A stretch of DNA of 64,000 nucleotides from Modestobacter sp. Leaf380 (GTDB lineage Bacteria > Actinomycetota > Actinomycetes > Mycobacteriales > Geodermatophilaceae), in NCBI RefSeq assembly GCF_001424485.1, contig NZ_LMQC01000006.1:1-64000 (forward strand), written 5' to 3'. Positions 52,977-64,000 of the stretch are shown one piece after another. The notes beneath the pieces were generated by a model. It had not been told where the DNA came from, made no database searches, and saw nothing but the letters and a program-made list of their open reading frames with translations. Numbering within the stretch: position 1 is the stretch's first letter; each line of letters opens with the position of its first letter. A program made the translations under genes and the position numbers.

Positions 52977-53912
52977 ATGCCGTCGAAGCCCCCGACCAGG
53001 TTCGCCTATCTCGGGCCCGAGGGTACCTTCACCGAAGCGGCCCTCCGCAGTACCGGTGCCTCCTCCGAGGGGGAGTCGGTGCCCCTGGCAAGCGTGCCCG
53101 CGGCGCTGGCGGCACTGCGTTCCGGCGAGGTCGACGCGGCCTTCGTGCCGATGGAGAACTCGGTCGAGGGTTCGGTCTCCCCGACGATCGACGGGCTGGC
53201 CGCCGGGGACCCCGTGGTGGTCACCCGGGAGGTCTTCCTGGAGGTCGACTTCGTCCTCGGCGTCCGTCCCGGGACCGGCCTGGGGCAGGTCCGCACCGTG
53301 GCCAGCCACCCGCACGCGCTGGCCCAGACCCGCGGGTGGGTCGCCGAGCACCTGCCCGGCGCCGCCGTGGTCGCCGCCGCCTCCACGGCCGAGGCGGCCC
53401 GGCTGGTCGCCCTCGGCGAGGGGGACGCCGCGGTCTGCCCCGCGCTGGCCGCCGCCCGCTACGGGCTGGAGGTCGCCGCGCAGCGGCTGGCCGACGCGCC
53501 CGGCGCCGTCACCCGGTTCGTCCAGGTGGAGCGGCCGGGCCGGCTGCCGGCGCCGACCGGGGCGGACAAGACCACGCTCAACTGCGTCGTCGCCGACCGC
53601 ACCGGGGCACTGCTGGACCTGCTGTCCGAGCTGGCCTCCCGCGGCATCAGCCTGACCCGGCTGGAGTCCCGTCCGCGCCGGGAGCGGCTGGGCGTCTACT
53701 CCTTCTCCCTCGACGTCGAGGGGCACCTGGCCGACCGCCGGGTGGGCGACGCGCTGGTCGCCCTGCACCGGCTCTGCGACGAGGTGCGCTTCCTGGGCTC
53801 CTACCCGCGCGCCGACGGCCGGGAGGTCAAGCCGGTGCTGGCCGCCGCCGCGGACGGGTCCTTCGCCGCCGCCGAGCAGTGGCTGGCCGACGTGCGCGCG
53901 TCGGCCGGCTGA
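52977..53912 (+). CDS. pheA: Prephenate dehydratase
   Basis: Converts prephenate to phenylpyruvate in phenylalanine synthesis. The catalytic domain opens RFAYLGPEGTFTEAAL and includes VPMENSVEGSVSPTIDGLA and the essential TRF in GAVTRFVQVE. A C-terminal ACT domain (LLDLLSELASRGISLTRLES then RPRRERLGVYSFSL) carries the ESRP-type phenylalanine-binding motif for feedback inhibition. At 311 residues it matches the monofunctional actinobacterial enzyme. TACCCT lies six bases before the ATG, suggesting a leaderless transcript. Confidence 0.95.
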   Translation: MPSKPPTRFAYLGPEGTFTEAALRSTGASSEGESVPLASVPAALAALRSGEVDAAFVPMENSVEGSVSPTIDGLAAGDPVVVTREVFLEVDFVLGVRPGTGLGQVRTVASHPHALAQTRGWVAEHLPGAAVVAAASTAEAARLVALGEGDAAVCPALAAARYGLEVAAQRLADAPGAVTRFVQVERPGRLPAPTGADKTTLNCVVADRTGALLDLLSELASRGISLTRLESRPRRERLGVYSFSLDVEGHLADRRVGDALVALHRLCDEVRFLGSYPRADGREVKPVLAAAADGSFAAAEQWLADVRASAG

Positions 53913-54036
53913 CCCGGTCACCGGGGGCGGCACCGGCGCAGGACGGGCCGCTGGAACGGCACCACCCAGACCGGTCATGGTGACCCAGTGTGCGGCTCCA
54001 GGAGCAGGACGCAACCCCCTCGACCGGCCGGCGTCC

Positions 54037-56549
<2,513 letters not shown>

Positions 56550-56553
<4 letters not shown>

Positions 56554-56930
56554 CGGCGGCCGCGGCGGCCCTGGACGCACTGGGCGACCCCACCCGGCGG
56601 CGGGTGCTGGAGGTGCTGTCCGGCGGGGAGCGACCGGCCGGAGCGGTCGTCGACGCCCTCCGCGAGCACGGGCCCATCTCCCAGCCGGCGGTCTCCCAGC
56701 ACCTGCGGGTGCTCCTCGACGCGGGCCTGGTGACGGTCCGTGCCGAGGGCACCCGCCGGGTCTACGCGCTGGGCGCCGAGGGGCTGGTCGCCGTCCGGGA
56801 GTGGCTGGTGCGGTTGACCGACCCACTGGCGCCCTTCGCCCAGCCGCTGGACGCACTGGCCACCGAGGTGGCGCGCGGTCGCCGGGCCCGGCGGCCGGAA
56901 GGGCCCGGGGGGCAGGCGCGGCGGGCCTGA
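56550..56930 (+). CDS. ArsR-family repressor
   Basis: A 126-residue winged-helix protein: LDALGDPTRRRVLEVLSGGE, then ISQPAVSQHLRVLLDAGLVT and RAEGTRRVYALGAEGL. No metal-binding cysteines, so it belongs to the non-metal group that pairs with SRPBCC genes. GTG 56550 overlaps the preceding stop (GTGA). Probable binding site: the CCATAAG-N6-CTTATGG repeat at 55875-55894. Confidence 0.88.
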
Positions 56931-57029
56931 GCGCCGGGGGCGGGGAGCGTCCGTGTCGAGATCGGGCCGGCGGTTCCGTCCCCGGGGTGGAGGCGGCCAC
57001 GATGGGCCGCACCGGACCGAGGAGACCCG

Positions 57030-57437
57030 ATGCCGAAGTACCTGTTGCTCAAGCACTACCGCGGCGCACCCGCCCCGACCAACGACGTCCCGATGTCGGA
57101 GTGGACGCCGGAGGAGGTCACCGCGCACATCCGCTACATGGAGGAGTTCGCCGACCGGCTCCGCGCGAACGGGGAGTTCGTCGACGCCCAGGCGCTGTCC
57201 CAGGAGGGCACCTGGGTCCGCTCGGACGGCCCCGGCCGCCCGCCCGTCACCGACGGGCCCTTCGCCGAGACCAAGGACCTCGTCGCCGGCTGGATGGCGA
57301 TCGACGTCGACGACCACGAGCGGGCGCTGGAGCTGGCTGCCGAGCTGTCGGCCGCACCCGGCGCCGGGGGCGAGCCGATCCACGAGTGGCTGGAGCTGCG
57401 GCCCTTCCTGCAGGCCCCGCCCACGGTCCGGGAGTGA
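57030..57437 (+). CDS. YCII/DGPF-domain protein
   Basis: A 135-residue dimeric ferredoxin-like fold protein, with the hallmark TDGPFAETKDLVAGWMAIDV and the N-terminal KYLLLKHYRGAP. Members are encoded directly before ECF42 sigma factors and are thought to participate in that signalling or to be small oxidoreductase-like enzymes. AGGAGACCCG precedes the ATG. It overlaps the sigma gene by 4 bp. Confidence 0.88.
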   Translation: MPKYLLLKHYRGAPAPTNDVPMSEWTPEEVTAHIRYMEEFADRLRANGEFVDAQALSQEGTWVRSDGPGRPPVTDGPFAETKDLVAGWMAIDVDDHERALELAAELSAAPGAGGEPIHEWLELRPFLQAPPTVRE

Positions 57438-58591
57438 CCCCGGTGGACGAGGGCCTGCTGCGCGAGCTGACCCCGGTCGTGCTGACCGCCCTCGTCCGCC
57501 GCGGGGCGGACTTCGCCGCCGCCGAGGACGCCGTCCAGGAGGCGCTGCTGGAGGCCTGGCGGGTGTGGCCCGCCGACCCGCCGCGGGACCCGCGCGCCTG
57601 GCTGGTCACCGTGGCCTGGCGCCGGTTCCTGGACGCCACCCGCTCGGACGCCGCCCGCCGGCGCCGGGAGGACGGGGTCGGGGAGGAGCCGGCGCCGGGC
57701 CCGGTGTCCGGGGTCGACGACACGCTGCGGCTGTACGCGCTGTGCGCGCACCCGTCGCTGTCGCCGTCCTCGGCGGTGGCGTTGACGCTGCGCGCCGTCG
57801 GCGGGCTGACCACCCGGCAGATCGCGGCCGCGTACCTGGTGCCCGAGGCGACGGTGGCGCAGCGGATCAGCCGGGCCAAGCGGAGCCTCGCCGGGGTCCG
57901 GTTCGACCACCCCGGCGACCTGGGCACCGTGCTCCGGGTGCTGTACCTCGTCTTCAACGAGGGCCACTCCGGGGACGTCGACCTGGTCGTGGAGGCGCTG
58001 CGGCTGACCCGCCAGCTCGCGGCAGCGGTCGACGACCCGGAGGTGCACGGGCTGCTGGCCCTGGTGCTCCTGCACTCGGCCCGCCGGGACGCCCGCACCG
58101 ACGCCGACGGCGCCCTGGTGCCGCTGGCCCGGCAGGACCGCAGCCGGTGGGACACCGCGGCCGTCGCCGAGGGGGTCGCGGTGCTGCAGGCGGCGCTGGC
58201 CCGGGACCGGCTGGGGGAGTACCAGGCGCAGGCCGCGATCGCCGCGCTGCACGCCGACGCCCGCAGCGTCGAGGAGACCGACTGGGTGCAGGTCGTCGAG
58301 TGGTACGACGAGCTGGTCCGGCTGACCGGCTCCCCGGTCGCACGGCTCAACCGGGCGGTCGCGGTGGGGGAGGCCGACGGGCCGCAGGCAGGACTGGCCG
58401 CCCTCGCCGAGCTCGACGAGGCGCTGCCGCGGTACACGGCGGTGGCCGCCCACCTGCACGAACGCGCCGGTGACCCGGTCCTGGCGCAGCAGCTGTACGG
58501 GCGCGCCGCGGCCCTGGCCACCGACGCCGCGGAACGGCACCACCTGACCCGGCAGGCCGCCCGGCTGCACGGTGACCGCACCGTCCAGTGA
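57434..58591 (+). CDS. ECF42-type RNA polymerase sigma factor
   Basis: A 385-residue alternative sigma factor. Sigma region 2 is at the N-terminus (AEDAVQEALLEAWRVWPADP, RDPRAWLVTVAWRRFLD), and region 4 is near residue 125 (GGLTTRQIAAAYLVPEATVA then QRISRAKRSLAGVRF). A long TPR-like C-terminal domain follows (VLRVLYLVFNEGHSGDVDLV to YTAVAAHLHERAGDPVLAQQ), in place of an anti-sigma factor. Sigma plus C-terminal extension plus DGPF neighbour is the ECF42 arrangement. Start is GTG 57434. Confidence 0.88.
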   Translation: MTPVDEGLLRELTPVVLTALVRRGADFAAAEDAVQEALLEAWRVWPADPPRDPRAWLVTVAWRRFLDATRSDAARRRREDGVGEEPAPGPVSGVDDTLRLYALCAHPSLSPSSAVALTLRAVGGLTTRQIAAAYLVPEATVAQRISRAKRSLAGVRFDHPGDLGTVLRVLYLVFNEGHSGDVDLVVEALRLTRQLAAAVDDPEVHGLLALVLLHSARRDARTDADGALVPLARQDRSRWDTAAVAEGVAVLQAALARDRLGEYQAQAAIAALHADARSVEETDWVQVVEWYDELVRLTGSPVARLNRAVAVGEADGPQAGLAALAELDEALPRYTAVAAHLHERAGDPVLAQQLYGRAAALATDAAERHHLTRQAARLHGDRTVQ

Positions 58592-58745
58592 CGCGGTGGC
58601 GGGCCGGGTGCGGCGGCCCGAGGTGCGCCGCCGGCCCGGCCGTGGTCGGCTGCGCGCGCAGGCGGTGAGGGGACGGTCGTCCCGCCGCCCGGTGTCTGCG
58701 GCGAGAATTGCGGACACAGCCAGCGTAAACGTCGTTGGGCGTGGG

Positions 58746-58781
58746 TAGGGTCGCGGTCGCCGTGCCGGGCACCAGCCCGGC
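58746..58781 (+). promoter_or_regulatory. Candidate promoter and leader hairpin of the sunscreen cluster
   Basis: TAGGGT (58746-58751) is a TANNNT -10 box. In the resulting leader, GCCGGGC-ACCA-GCCCGGC (58764-58781) forms a perfect 7-bp tetraloop hairpin ahead of the ribosome site CGGAG. A second possible -10, TAAACG, lies a little upstream near 58725. The remainder of the 58592-58745 spacer has no gene. Confidence 0.4.
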
Positions 58782-58807
58782 AGACGCCCCTCACGACGGA
58801 GTCGCCC

Positions 58808-59470
58808 GTGTCTGCCCTGCTCTTCGGTTCCATCAGCACCCTCGCCGACACCTCCGAGCTGCAGCGGGAGTCGTTCAACGAGGCGTTCGCCGCCCACGAC
58901 CTCGACTGGCGCTGGGACCAGGACGACTACCGCGAGATGCTGCGCGGCAACGGGGGCGCCGACCGGATCGCCGGGTACGCCGCCGAGCGCGGTCAGGACG
59001 TCGACGCCGCCGCCGTGCACGCCACCAAGTCCGAGCTCTTCCAGCAGAAGCTGGGCCGCGGCGGGCTGACCGCCCGCCCGGGCGTGCTGGAGTCCCTGCG
59101 CAGCGCGAAGACCGCCGGCGCCAAGGTCGCGCTGGTCACCACCACCTCGCCGGAGAACGTCGTCGCGCTGGTGCAGGGCGTCGACGAGCTGTCCCTGGAG
59201 GACTTCGACCTCGTCGTCGACAACTCCGTCGTCACCGAGTCCAAGCCCGACCCGGCCGCCTACGCCTACGCGCTGCGCACCCTGGGCGAGGACGCGGCCG
59301 ACGCCGTGGCCGTCGAGGACAACGTGGGCGGCGTCGAGTCCGCCAACGCCGCCGGCGTCACCGTGCTCGCCTTCCCGAACACCAACACCGCCTCGCACGA
59401 CTTCAGCGCCGCCTCCCGGGTCGTCGACCGGCTGGACCCCGCGCAGCTGCCCGCCGGCCTGCAGGCCTGA
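58808..59470 (+). CDS. Degenerate HAD-superfamily protein of the MAA cluster
   Basis: A 220-residue CbbY/beta-PGM-like HAD fold. Motif I, normally LFDxDGTLxDT with the nucleophile Asp, reads [17 protein letters not shown]: both catalytic Asp are replaced by Gly and Ile. Motif II Thr ([12 protein letters not shown]), motif III Lys ([15 protein letters not shown]) and motif IV acidic residues ([17 protein letters not shown]) remain. It probably keeps the fold and sugar-phosphate site but not phosphatase activity. A binding, scaffold or altered-chemistry role next to the sedoheptulose-7-phosphate cyclase is possible. GTG 58808 has CGGAG eight bases upstream. First gene of the cluster, 40 bases before mysA. 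Confidence 0.8.
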   Translation: MSALLFGSISTLADTSELQRESFNEAFAAHDLDWRWDQDDYREMLRGNGGADRIAGYAAERGQDVDAAAVHATKSELFQQKLGRGGLTARPGVLESLRSAKTAGAKVALVTTTSPENVVALVQGVDELSLEDFDLVVDNSVVTESKPDPAAYAYALRTLGEDAADAVAVEDNVGGVESANAAGVTVLAFPNTNTASHDFSAASRVVDRLDPAQLPAGLQA

Positions 59471-59510
59471 CGGACACCCCGACCGCGATCCCCGAGACCA
59501 GGAGAACCGC

Positions 59511-60740
59511 ATGAGCACCGTCAGCTCCACCGTCACCCGCACCGCCGGCGGATTCCACGTCGAGGCCGTGCAGAAGACCGAGTACAGCCTCGTCCCCGTG
59601 GACGGCGTCTTCGCCCCGCACAACCCGCAGCTGGCCGACTGCTACCGCGCCGCCGGTCGCTGCCTGGCCGTCGTCGACGAGAACGTGCTGGCCCTGCACC
59701 GAGAGGCGATGCAGGCCTACTTCGACCACCACGGCATCGCCCTCACGGTGATCCCGGTGGCCATCGCCGAGACCGACAAGACGCTGGGCACCCTCGAGCG
59801 CCTGGTCGACGCGTTCTCCGCCTGGGGCCTGCTGCGCACCGAGGCCCCGCTGGTGGTCGGCGGTGGCCTGGTCACCGACGTCGCCGGGTTCGCGTGTGCC
59901 TCCTACAAGCGGTCCACGCCCTACATCCGGATCCCCACCACCCTCATCGGGCTGATCGACGCCAGCGTGTCGATCAAGGTCGCGGTCAACCACGGCAAGG
60001 CCAAGAACCGGCTCGGGGCCTACCACGCCTCCTCCACGGTCTTCCTGGACTTCTCCTTCCTGGCCAGCCTCGCCGAGGACCAGGTCCGCAACGGCATGGC
60101 CGAGCTGATCAAGATCGCCGTGGTGGCCAACCGGACGGTGTTCGACCTGCTCGACGAGCACGGCGAGGACCTGCTGCGCACCCGCTTCGGCCACCTCGAC
60201 GGCACCCCGGAGATCCGCAAGGTCGCCGACCAGGTCACCGACGAGGCGATCGACACGATGCTCCAGCTCGAGGTGCCCAACCTCGCCGAGCTGGACCTGG
60301 ACCGGGTCATCGCCTACGGCCACACCTGGAGCCCCACCCTGGAGCTCACCCCCGAGGTGCCCTACTTCCACGGGCACGCCATCTCGGTGGACATGGCCTA
60401 CTCGGCGACCCTGGCCGCGGCCCGCGGCTACATCTCCGTCGCCGACCGGGACCGGGTGCTGGCCCTCTTCAGCCGGCTGGGCCTCACCGTCGACAGCCCG
60501 TACCTCACCGACGACCTGCTCCGGGACTCGACCAGGTCGATCCTGCAGACCCGTGACGGACTGCTCCGCGCCGCGGCGCCGAAGCCGATCGGGGAGTGCA
60601 CGTTCATGAACGACGTCGACGACGACGAGCTCGTCGCCACCCTCGCCCTGCACCGCGAGGTCGCCTCCGCGCTGCCCCGCGGCGGTGCCGGGATCGACGC
60701 GTTCATGGTCCCGCGCACCAGCCCCGTCGTCTCCGCCTGA
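59511..60740 (+). CDS. mysA: Demethyl-4-deoxygadusol synthase (sedoheptulose-7-phosphate cyclase)
   Basis: A sugar-phosphate cyclase related to dehydroquinate synthase that makes the six-membered core of mycosporines. Signatures: [74 protein letters not shown] and [17 protein letters not shown] (metal His). The C-terminus [13 protein letters not shown] followed by [10 protein letters not shown] matches cyanobacterial DDG synthases as I remember them. The close relative EEVS (2-epi-5-epi-valiolone synthase) cannot be fully excluded. The neighbouring mysB, mysC and mysD favour DDGS. AGGAGAACCGC precedes the ATG. 409 residues, normal length. Confidence 0.9.
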   Translation: MSTVSSTVTRTAGGFHVEAVQKTEYSLVPVDGVFAPHNPQLADCYRAAGRCLAVVDENVLALHREAMQAYFDHHGIALTVIPVAIAETDKTLGTLERLVDAFSAWGLLRTEAPLVVGGGLVTDVAGFACASYKRSTPYIRIPTTLIGLIDASVSIKVAVNHGKAKNRLGAYHASSTVFLDFSFLASLAEDQVRNGMAELIKIAVVANRTVFDLLDEHGEDLLRTRFGHLDGTPEIRKVADQVTDEAIDTMLQLEVPNLAELDLDRVIAYGHTWSPTLELTPEVPYFHGHAISVDMAYSATLAAARGYISVADRDRVLALFSRLGLTVDSPYLTDDLLRDSTRSILQTRDGLLRAAAPKPIGECTFMNDVDDDELVATLALHREVASALPRGGAGIDAFMVPRTSPVVSA

Positions 60741-60741
60741 C

Positions 60742-61530
60742 GTGGCACCGGTGAGCAGGCTCCGACCGGTCACCCCGCTGGGCATCCTGGCCCAGCGGCT
60801 CGACGACGTCGCCGACCGGCTGGACGGCGTCGACGCGGGTCTCGCGGCCGAGCTGCAGGCCCTGCGGGACCTCGCGGTCGGCTTCGAGCCCTACCTGGAG
60901 GAGCACACCTCGCCGGAGTCCCCGGCGCTGGCCAGGCTGGCCGAGCGGACCCGCTCGGCCGCCTGGACCGGCTCGCTGGAGGCCGAGATGCTCTCCGGGC
61001 ACGTCGAGGGCCGGTTCCTGTCCTTCCTGCTCGGGATGACCCGGGCCCGGCGGGTGCTGGAGATCGGCATGTTCACCGGCTACTCGGCGCTGGCCATGGC
61101 CGAGGCGCTGCCCGCCGACGGCGAGGTGGTGGCCTGCGAGCTGGACGCCGACGTCGCCGCCTTCGCCCAGGAGTGCTTCGCGGAGTCCTCGGCCGGGGCC
61201 CGGATCGACGTCCGGGTCGGCCCGGCGGGGGAGACCCTGACCGCGCTGGCGGCCGAGGGGCAGGTCTTCGACGTGGTCTTCATCGACGCCGACAAGGCCG
61301 GCTACGGCGACTACCTGGCCACGCTGCTGGACGGGCACCTGCTCGCCCCCGGCGGCCTGGTCGCCGTGGACAACACCCTGATGCAGGGCCAGCCCTGGAC
61401 CGGGGCGGCCACCCCCAACGGCGAGGCCGTGGCGGCGTTCAACGCCGCCGTCACCGCCGACCCCCGGGTCGAGCAGGTGCTCGTCCCGCTGCGCGACGGG
61501 ATCACCCTGATCCGCCGCACCGACACCTGA
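60742..61530 (+). CDS. mysB: Mycosporine O-methyltransferase
   Basis: A SAM-dependent O-methyltransferase (262 residues) that methylates demethyl-4-deoxygadusol to 4-deoxygadusol. It resembles the caffeoyl-CoA-type fold: RVLEIGMFTGYSALAMAEAL (motif I), VVACELDADVAAFAQE, FDVVFIDADKAGYGDYLATL and VAVDNTLMQGQPW. The N-terminal RPVTPLGILAQRLDDVAD is also MysB-like. GTG 60742 starts one base after the mysA stop; GTG 60751 is an equally possible start. Coupled to mysA. Confidence 0.88.
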   Translation: MAPVSRLRPVTPLGILAQRLDDVADRLDGVDAGLAAELQALRDLAVGFEPYLEEHTSPESPALARLAERTRSAAWTGSLEAEMLSGHVEGRFLSFLLGMTRARRVLEIGMFTGYSALAMAEALPADGEVVACELDADVAAFAQECFAESSAGARIDVRVGPAGETLTALAAEGQVFDVVFIDADKAGYGDYLATLLDGHLLAPGGLVAVDNTLMQGQPWTGAATPNGEAVAAFNAAVTADPRVEQVLVPLRDGITLIRRTDT

Positions 61531-61539
61531 GGAGCTGCT

Positions 61540-62375
<836 letters not shown>

Positions 62376-62379
<4 letters not shown>

Positions 62380-63716
62380 CCGCCGTCGCCACCCCGGCCG
62401 CCCGGCCGCGGCCGACGCCCTGGCGCTCGCTGGGTGCGCTGGCCGCGCTGACGCTCACCCTGCCGGTCGACCTGGCGGTGACGGCGGCCGCGCTGGTCAC
62501 CACCCGGCCGCGCCGTCCGGTGCCGGCGGCCGAGCCGAGGACCGTGCTGATCAGCGGCGGCAAGATGACCAAGGCCCTGCAGCTGGCCCGGTCCTTCGCC
62601 GCTGCCGGGCACCGCGTGGTGCTGGTGGAGAAGGCCACCTACCGGTTCACCGGGCACCGGTTCTCCCGCGCGGTGTCCGCGTTCCACGTCGTCCCCGACC
62701 CGCGGGACCCCGGCTACGCGCAGGCGCTGCTCGACGTCGTCCGGGCGGAGGGGGTGGACCTGTACGTGCCGGTCTGCTCGCCGGTGGCCTCGGAGTTCGA
62801 CGCCGCCTCGGCCGAGCTGCTGGCCGGGGAGTGCGAGGTGCTGAGCCTGGACGCCGAGCAGGTGCGCACGCTGGACGACAAGCACCGGTTCACCACGCTG
62901 GCCGCCTCGCTGGGCCTCAGCGTCCCGGACACGCACCTGGTGACCTCGCCCGAGCAGGTCCTCGACCACGACTTCACCGGTGCGACCAGGCCCTACGTGC
63001 TGAAGTCCATCGCCTACGACCCGGTGCACCGGCTGGACCTGACCCCACTGCCGCTGCCCACCCGCGCGGCGACGGAGGCGTTCCTGGCCGGCAAGCCGAT
63101 CACCCCGGACAACCCGTGGATCCTGCAGGAGTTCGTCACCGGCGACGAGGTCTGCACGCACTCCACCGCCCGGGACGGCGAGATCACCGTGTGGTGCTGC
63201 TGCCCGTCCTCGGCGTTCCAGGTGAACTACGCCCAGGTCGACCTGCCCCGGGTGCGGGAGTGGGTGTCCACGTTCGTCCGGGAGCTGGGCCTGAGCGGCC
63301 AGGTGTCCTTCGACTTCCTGGTGGCCGAGGACGGCACGCCCTACGCGATCGAGTGCAACCCGCGGACGCACTCGGCGATCACGGTGTTCCACGACCACCC
63401 GGCCCACCCCGGGCTGGCCGACGCCTACCTGCACGCCCGCGACACCCCGCTCGAGCCGCTGCCCACCAGCCGGCCCACCTACTGGCTCTACCACGAGCTG
63501 TGGCGCGCGATCAGCGCCCCGCGGACCGCGCGGGAGCGCTGGCGGGTGGTCCGGGAGGGCAAGGAGGCCGTGTTCGACCGGGCCGACCCGCTGCCCCACC
63601 TCGTGCTGCACCACGTGCAGGTGCCGGTGCTGCTGGTGCGGAGCCTGCTGGCCCGCGGGGCGTGGATGCGGATCGACTTCAACATCGGCAAGCTCGTCCA
63701 GCCGGCGGGGGACTGA
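62376..63716 (+). CDS. mysC: ATP-grasp mycosporine-glycine synthase
   Basis: Joins glycine to 4-deoxygadusol, giving mycosporine-glycine. It has the MysC signature VLISGGKMTKALQLARSFAA, then ATYRFTGHRFSRAVSAFHVV, the ATP-grasp core (TRPYVLKSIAYDP, WILQEFVTGDEVCTHS) and metal-binding PYAIECNPRTHSAI. MysC proteins carry a hydrophobic N-terminal segment; here it (SLGALAALTLTLPVDLAVTA) lies before the only GTG start (62478). A CTG at 62376, overlapping the dioxygenase stop as CTGA, would include it and is proposed as the start. 446 residues. Confidence 0.88.
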
Positions 63717-64000
63717 TGACACTGCGCGTGCTGCACCTGGTCGGGTCGCCGACCAGCGCCTTCTTCGACGACCTGTCCCGGCTGTACGCCACGGACTGCC
63801 TGGCCTCGGTCGCCGACCCGGCCCGGTACGAGATGGTCCTGGCGCACGTCTCGCCGGACGGGTCGTGGCGGTTCCCGACCTCGCTGGACGCCCTCGCCGA
63901 CGCCGAGCCGCTGCCCATCGGGGCGGCCGTCGCCCGGCTGGTCGACCTCGACGTCGACATCGCCCTGCCGCAGATGTTCTGCATCCCCGGGATGACGCAC
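63716..64000 (+). CDS. mysD: D-Ala-D-Ala ligase-like MAA ligase MysD (partial)
   Basis: The gene runs off the right edge; 95 codons are visible. The start LRVLHLVGSPTSAFFDDLSR followed by LYATDCLASVADPARYEMVL and LPQMFCIPGMTH matches MysD enzymes, which attach a second amino acid (often serine or threonine) to mycosporine-glycine to give shinorine- or porphyra-334-like products. The ATG shares a base with the mysC stop (TGATG). The catalytic ATP-grasp part lies outside the window. Confidence 0.88.
   Translation, partial: MTLRVLHLVGSPTSAFFDDLSRLYATDCLASVADPARYEMVLAHVSPDGSWRFPTSLDALADAEPLPIGAAVARLVDLDVDIALPQMFCIPGMTH

Noticed and set aside
59511-60740. Cyclase as 2-epi-5-epi-valiolone synthase of a C7N-aminocyclitol cluster
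   Set aside because: The C-terminal PKPIGEC and PRGGxGIDA segments and the adjacent mysB, mysC and mysD fit DDG synthase better. EEVS is kept only as a fallback.

Overview
The window is very G+C-rich, gene-dense and actinobacterial. It has pervasive 4-bp stop/start overlaps (ATGA, GTGA), many GTG starts, and TANNNT -10 boxes directly in front of start codons. Gene content (GAF-type chemoreceptor, several GGDEF proteins, HelD, GuaB1, an alanine/lysine-rich primary sigma factor) points to Geodermatophilaceae (Blastococcus/Modestobacter/Geodermatophilus type). This placement comes from recognising protein families, not from a search.

Layout. 1-9.3 kb: chemoreceptor fragment, LacI and TetR regulators, a membrane diguanylate cyclase, a sulfotransferase, a GH43-like protein, a methyltransferase, an aldo/keto reductase, and a MerR regulator coupled to an FUSC-type exporter. 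9.3-14.6 kb: epimerase, MFS exporter, a TipA-type MerR gene destroyed by a 123-bp palindromic element, a haloalkane dehalogenase, and a phosphotransferase flanked by two copies of a 75-bp palindromic repeat. 14.6-28.1 kb: a hexarate (glucarate/galactarate) catabolic locus. A leftward operon (KDG dehydratase, ketoglutarate-semialdehyde dehydrogenase, glucarate dehydratase, talarate/galactarate dehydratase) and a LysR gene face a rightward operon (TctC-TctB-TctA importer, UspA, TauE, malate:quinone oxidoreductase, FAD oxidase). Both operons carry the same operator/promoter module. 28.1-31 kb: a DNA-glycosylase-like gene and an AbiE-like toxin-antitoxin pair with a frameshifted toxin.

31-47 kb: FAD monooxygenase, HelD, NodB-like protein, NAD synthetase, a two-domain SRPBCC protein, a DTE-type microbial rhodopsin, a lone YcaO protein, a GAF-PAS-GGDEF protein, a GDT1-type Mn exporter behind a yybP-ykoY Mn riboswitch, LarC, and the primary sigma factor gene, whose frame is broken by an exact 84-bp tandem duplication (period 85). 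47-58.6 kb: pentapeptide-repeat protein, LarB read in frame with a TPR-GGDEF protein, a second TPR-GGDEF protein, PheA, a small metallopeptidase, GuaB1, a SRPBCC/ArsR pair with a clear operator, and an ECF42 sigma/DGPF pair.

58.7-64 kb: a mycosporine-like amino acid (UV sunscreen) cluster that runs off the right edge. It holds a HAD-fold protein lacking the catalytic aspartates, the DDG synthase MysA, O-methyltransferase MysB, a TauD/TfdA-type dioxygenase with a polyalanine tail, ATP-grasp MysC and the start of MysD. The inactive HAD and the TauD-type enzyme are not part of the canonical mysABCD set. They make this the most interesting system in the window.
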